Below, one piece after another: positions 62,915 to 64,000 of a stretch of 64,000 nt of DNA. The position numbers and the translations under genes are program-made. The notes beneath the pieces are model-generated. The model did no database searches and was not told the origin of the DNA. It was given only the letters and a program-made list of their open reading frames with translations. Source of the stretch: Rheinheimera tangshanensis (GTDB lineage Bacteria > Pseudomonadota > Gammaproteobacteria > Enterobacterales > Alteromonadaceae); NCBI RefSeq assembly GCF_014645135.1, contig NZ_BMLH01000012.1:55325-119324 (forward strand), in the 5' to 3' direction. Numbering within the stretch: position 1 is the first letter of the stretch; each line of letters starts with the position of its first letter.

Positions 62915-63871
62915 ATGTCACAAAGCAACGTAGAAGTATCCGAAATTCACTGGTTGATGGACATGTTCCAGACGGTTGACGTCGGTCTGGTGGTGTTGTC
63001 TGCTGATTACCGCATTCAGGTTTGGAACGGCTTTATGGAGAACCACAGCGGTCTGACGCCTCGTCAGGTTCGCGACAGATACCTGTTTGATTTATTCTCC
63101 GAAATTGATGAAGACTGGCTCAGACGCAAATGCGATCCAGTGATTTTATTGAAGAACCGTGCCTTCACCATCTGGGAACAGCGACCTTATATTTTCAAAT
63201 TCCGTAACTATCGGCCCATTACAGGCTCAGCGGAATATATGTATCAAAATAGCACCATATTCCCGCTGACCGATACTATGGGGAAAGTCACCCATCTTTG
63301 TCTGATTATTTATGATGTCACTGATGTGGCGGTGAGTCGTATAGAGCTCGAGTCGATGAACGGGCAGTTACGTACTTTGTCCAAAACCGACTTTCTGACC
63401 AGTTTAAATAACAGAGGTTTCTGGGAAGAGGCACTGATAAAAGAGTACAAGCGTATTCAGCGCAGTGGTCATCACAGTACCTTGTTGATGTGCGATATCG
63501 ACCATTTTAAGCGGGTGAACGATACCTATGGTCATTCCGCTGGTGATGCGGTGATCCAACAGGTTGCTGCTGCTGTGAAAAAAAATCTGCGCAGTACCGA
63601 TGTGGCTGGCCGTTATGGCGGAGAAGAATTTGCTGTCTTACTGCTGGATACTACAGTCGACCAAGCGATGTTTTTTGCTGAGCGTTTACGCAAAAATGTA
63701 GAAGCTATGGCGGTCGAATACAATCAGCAAGTGCTGCGGGTGACCGTCAGTATAGGTGTCGCTGAATATCGTGAGGACATGGGAGAGTATCGCGACTGGA
63801 TTGAAGCTGCTGACAAAGCTTTGTATCAATCCAAGGCTGCTGGACGCAATCGCATAACCAAAGCCGAATAA
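62915..63871 (+). CDS. PAS-GGDEF diguanylate cyclase
   Basis: 318 residues: PAS-like N-terminus (15-145, 'GLVVLSADYRIQVWNGFMENHSGL'), then 'TDFLTSLNNRGFWEEAL' and the active-site GGEEF at 235-239. An RSTD I-site precedes it, so product inhibition is expected. Makes cyclic di-GMP from GTP. Begins on the base after the response regulator stop. Confidence 0.92.
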   Translation: MSQSNVEVSEIHWLMDMFQTVDVGLVVLSADYRIQVWNGFMENHSGLTPRQVRDRYLFDLFSEIDEDWLRRKCDPVILLKNRAFTIWEQRPYIFKFRNYRPITGSAEYMYQNSTIFPLTDTMGKVTHLCLIIYDVTDVAVSRIELESMNGQLRTLSKTDFLTSLNNRGFWEEALIKEYKRIQRSGHHSTLLMCDIDHFKRVNDTYGHSAGDAVIQQVAAAVKKNLRSTDVAGRYGGEEFAVLLLDTTVDQAMFFAERLRKNVEAMAVEYNQQVLRVTVSIGVAEYREDMGEYRDWIEAADKALYQSKAAGRNRITKAE

Positions 63872-64000
63872 AAATGGGGTCAGATCCTGAGGTATCCCCA
63901 CAAAAATATGAGTAAAATCATAGAGGTGATACAAAAAATTAAGTAAGTGAGAACATTCATGGTGTTCGGTGATCAGATCTATCGCCAAACAAACCTACCA
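63871..64000 (+). other. GGGGTCAGAT element and open frame at the window edge
   Basis: AAAATGGGGTCAGAT at 63871-63885 follows the GGDEF stop, matching the start of the palindrome at 56008. An open frame (MVFGDQIYRQTNLP from 63959) runs off the edge. Possibly a mobile element, but this cannot be decided here. Confidence 0.4.

Overview
The window is chromosomal DNA of a gammaproteobacterium. The mix of TonB-dependent receptors, secreted peptidases and amylase, the ybaM/priC/apt/dnaX/ybaB/recR/htpG/adk block, ArgP-ArgO and the yqjD-E-K trio suggests an Alteromonadales/Chromatiales-type organism such as Rheinheimera. That assignment is inference from gene content only. I saw no rRNA or tRNA gene, no CRISPR array, no prophage and no intact insertion sequence.

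Layout. Positions 1-7 kb: end of a glycerophosphodiester phosphodiesterase, a metallo-beta-lactamase-fold hydrolase, a LysR regulator divergent from an MFS / cyclophilin-like / Tat-exported hydrolase operon, and the yqjDEK stress-membrane trio. 7-28 kb: a secretion and scavenging region with a TonB receptor, two solute-binding-like or DUF4174 proteins, an S10 peptidase, an AraC regulator, an alpha-amylase, a dienelactone-hydrolase-like protein, prolyl oligopeptidase, argP/argO, a 13-residue-repeat lipoprotein, threonine aldolase, a tricorn-like S41 peptidase and a DUF1080 protein. 28-37 kb: small regulators and enzymes (PaiB, GNAT, MocR, DUF445, PhzF, cytochrome b562, OhrR, EamA).

36.7-59.3 kb follows the E. 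coli order and orientation ybaM(-) priC(-) apt(+) dnaX ybaB recR htpG adk, but with insertions. Tryptophan dioxygenase plus an HDAC-like gene lie between ybaM and priC. TSUP, dinG, a large TonB receptor and a multinuclear-iron-oxidase (MNIO, DUF692) RiPP cluster lie between priC and apt. A DoxX / ECF sigma / DUF3379 anti-sigma operon lies between htpG and adk. The end of the window carries an MAPEG protein, a hydrolase, Hsp20, an exported thiol peroxidase, and a response regulator-CheC fusion paired with a PAS-GGDEF diguanylate cyclase.

The most interesting system is the RiPP metallophore cluster (precursor with six Cys-Gly core sites, MNIO maturase, DUF2063 partner). Its upstream region shares an ECF-like promoter pattern, TGAAA-N19-GTCT, with the separate DoxX-sigma-anti-sigma operon about 8 kb away. 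This suggests that the DoxX partner was split off with its own regulator and that both operons answer to that sigma factor. Other signals are a predicted dnaX frameshift site, ERIC-type repeats, GGGGTCAGA palindromes at gene ends, a perfect FNR-type box upstream of adk, and heat-shock promoters at htpG and hsp20.
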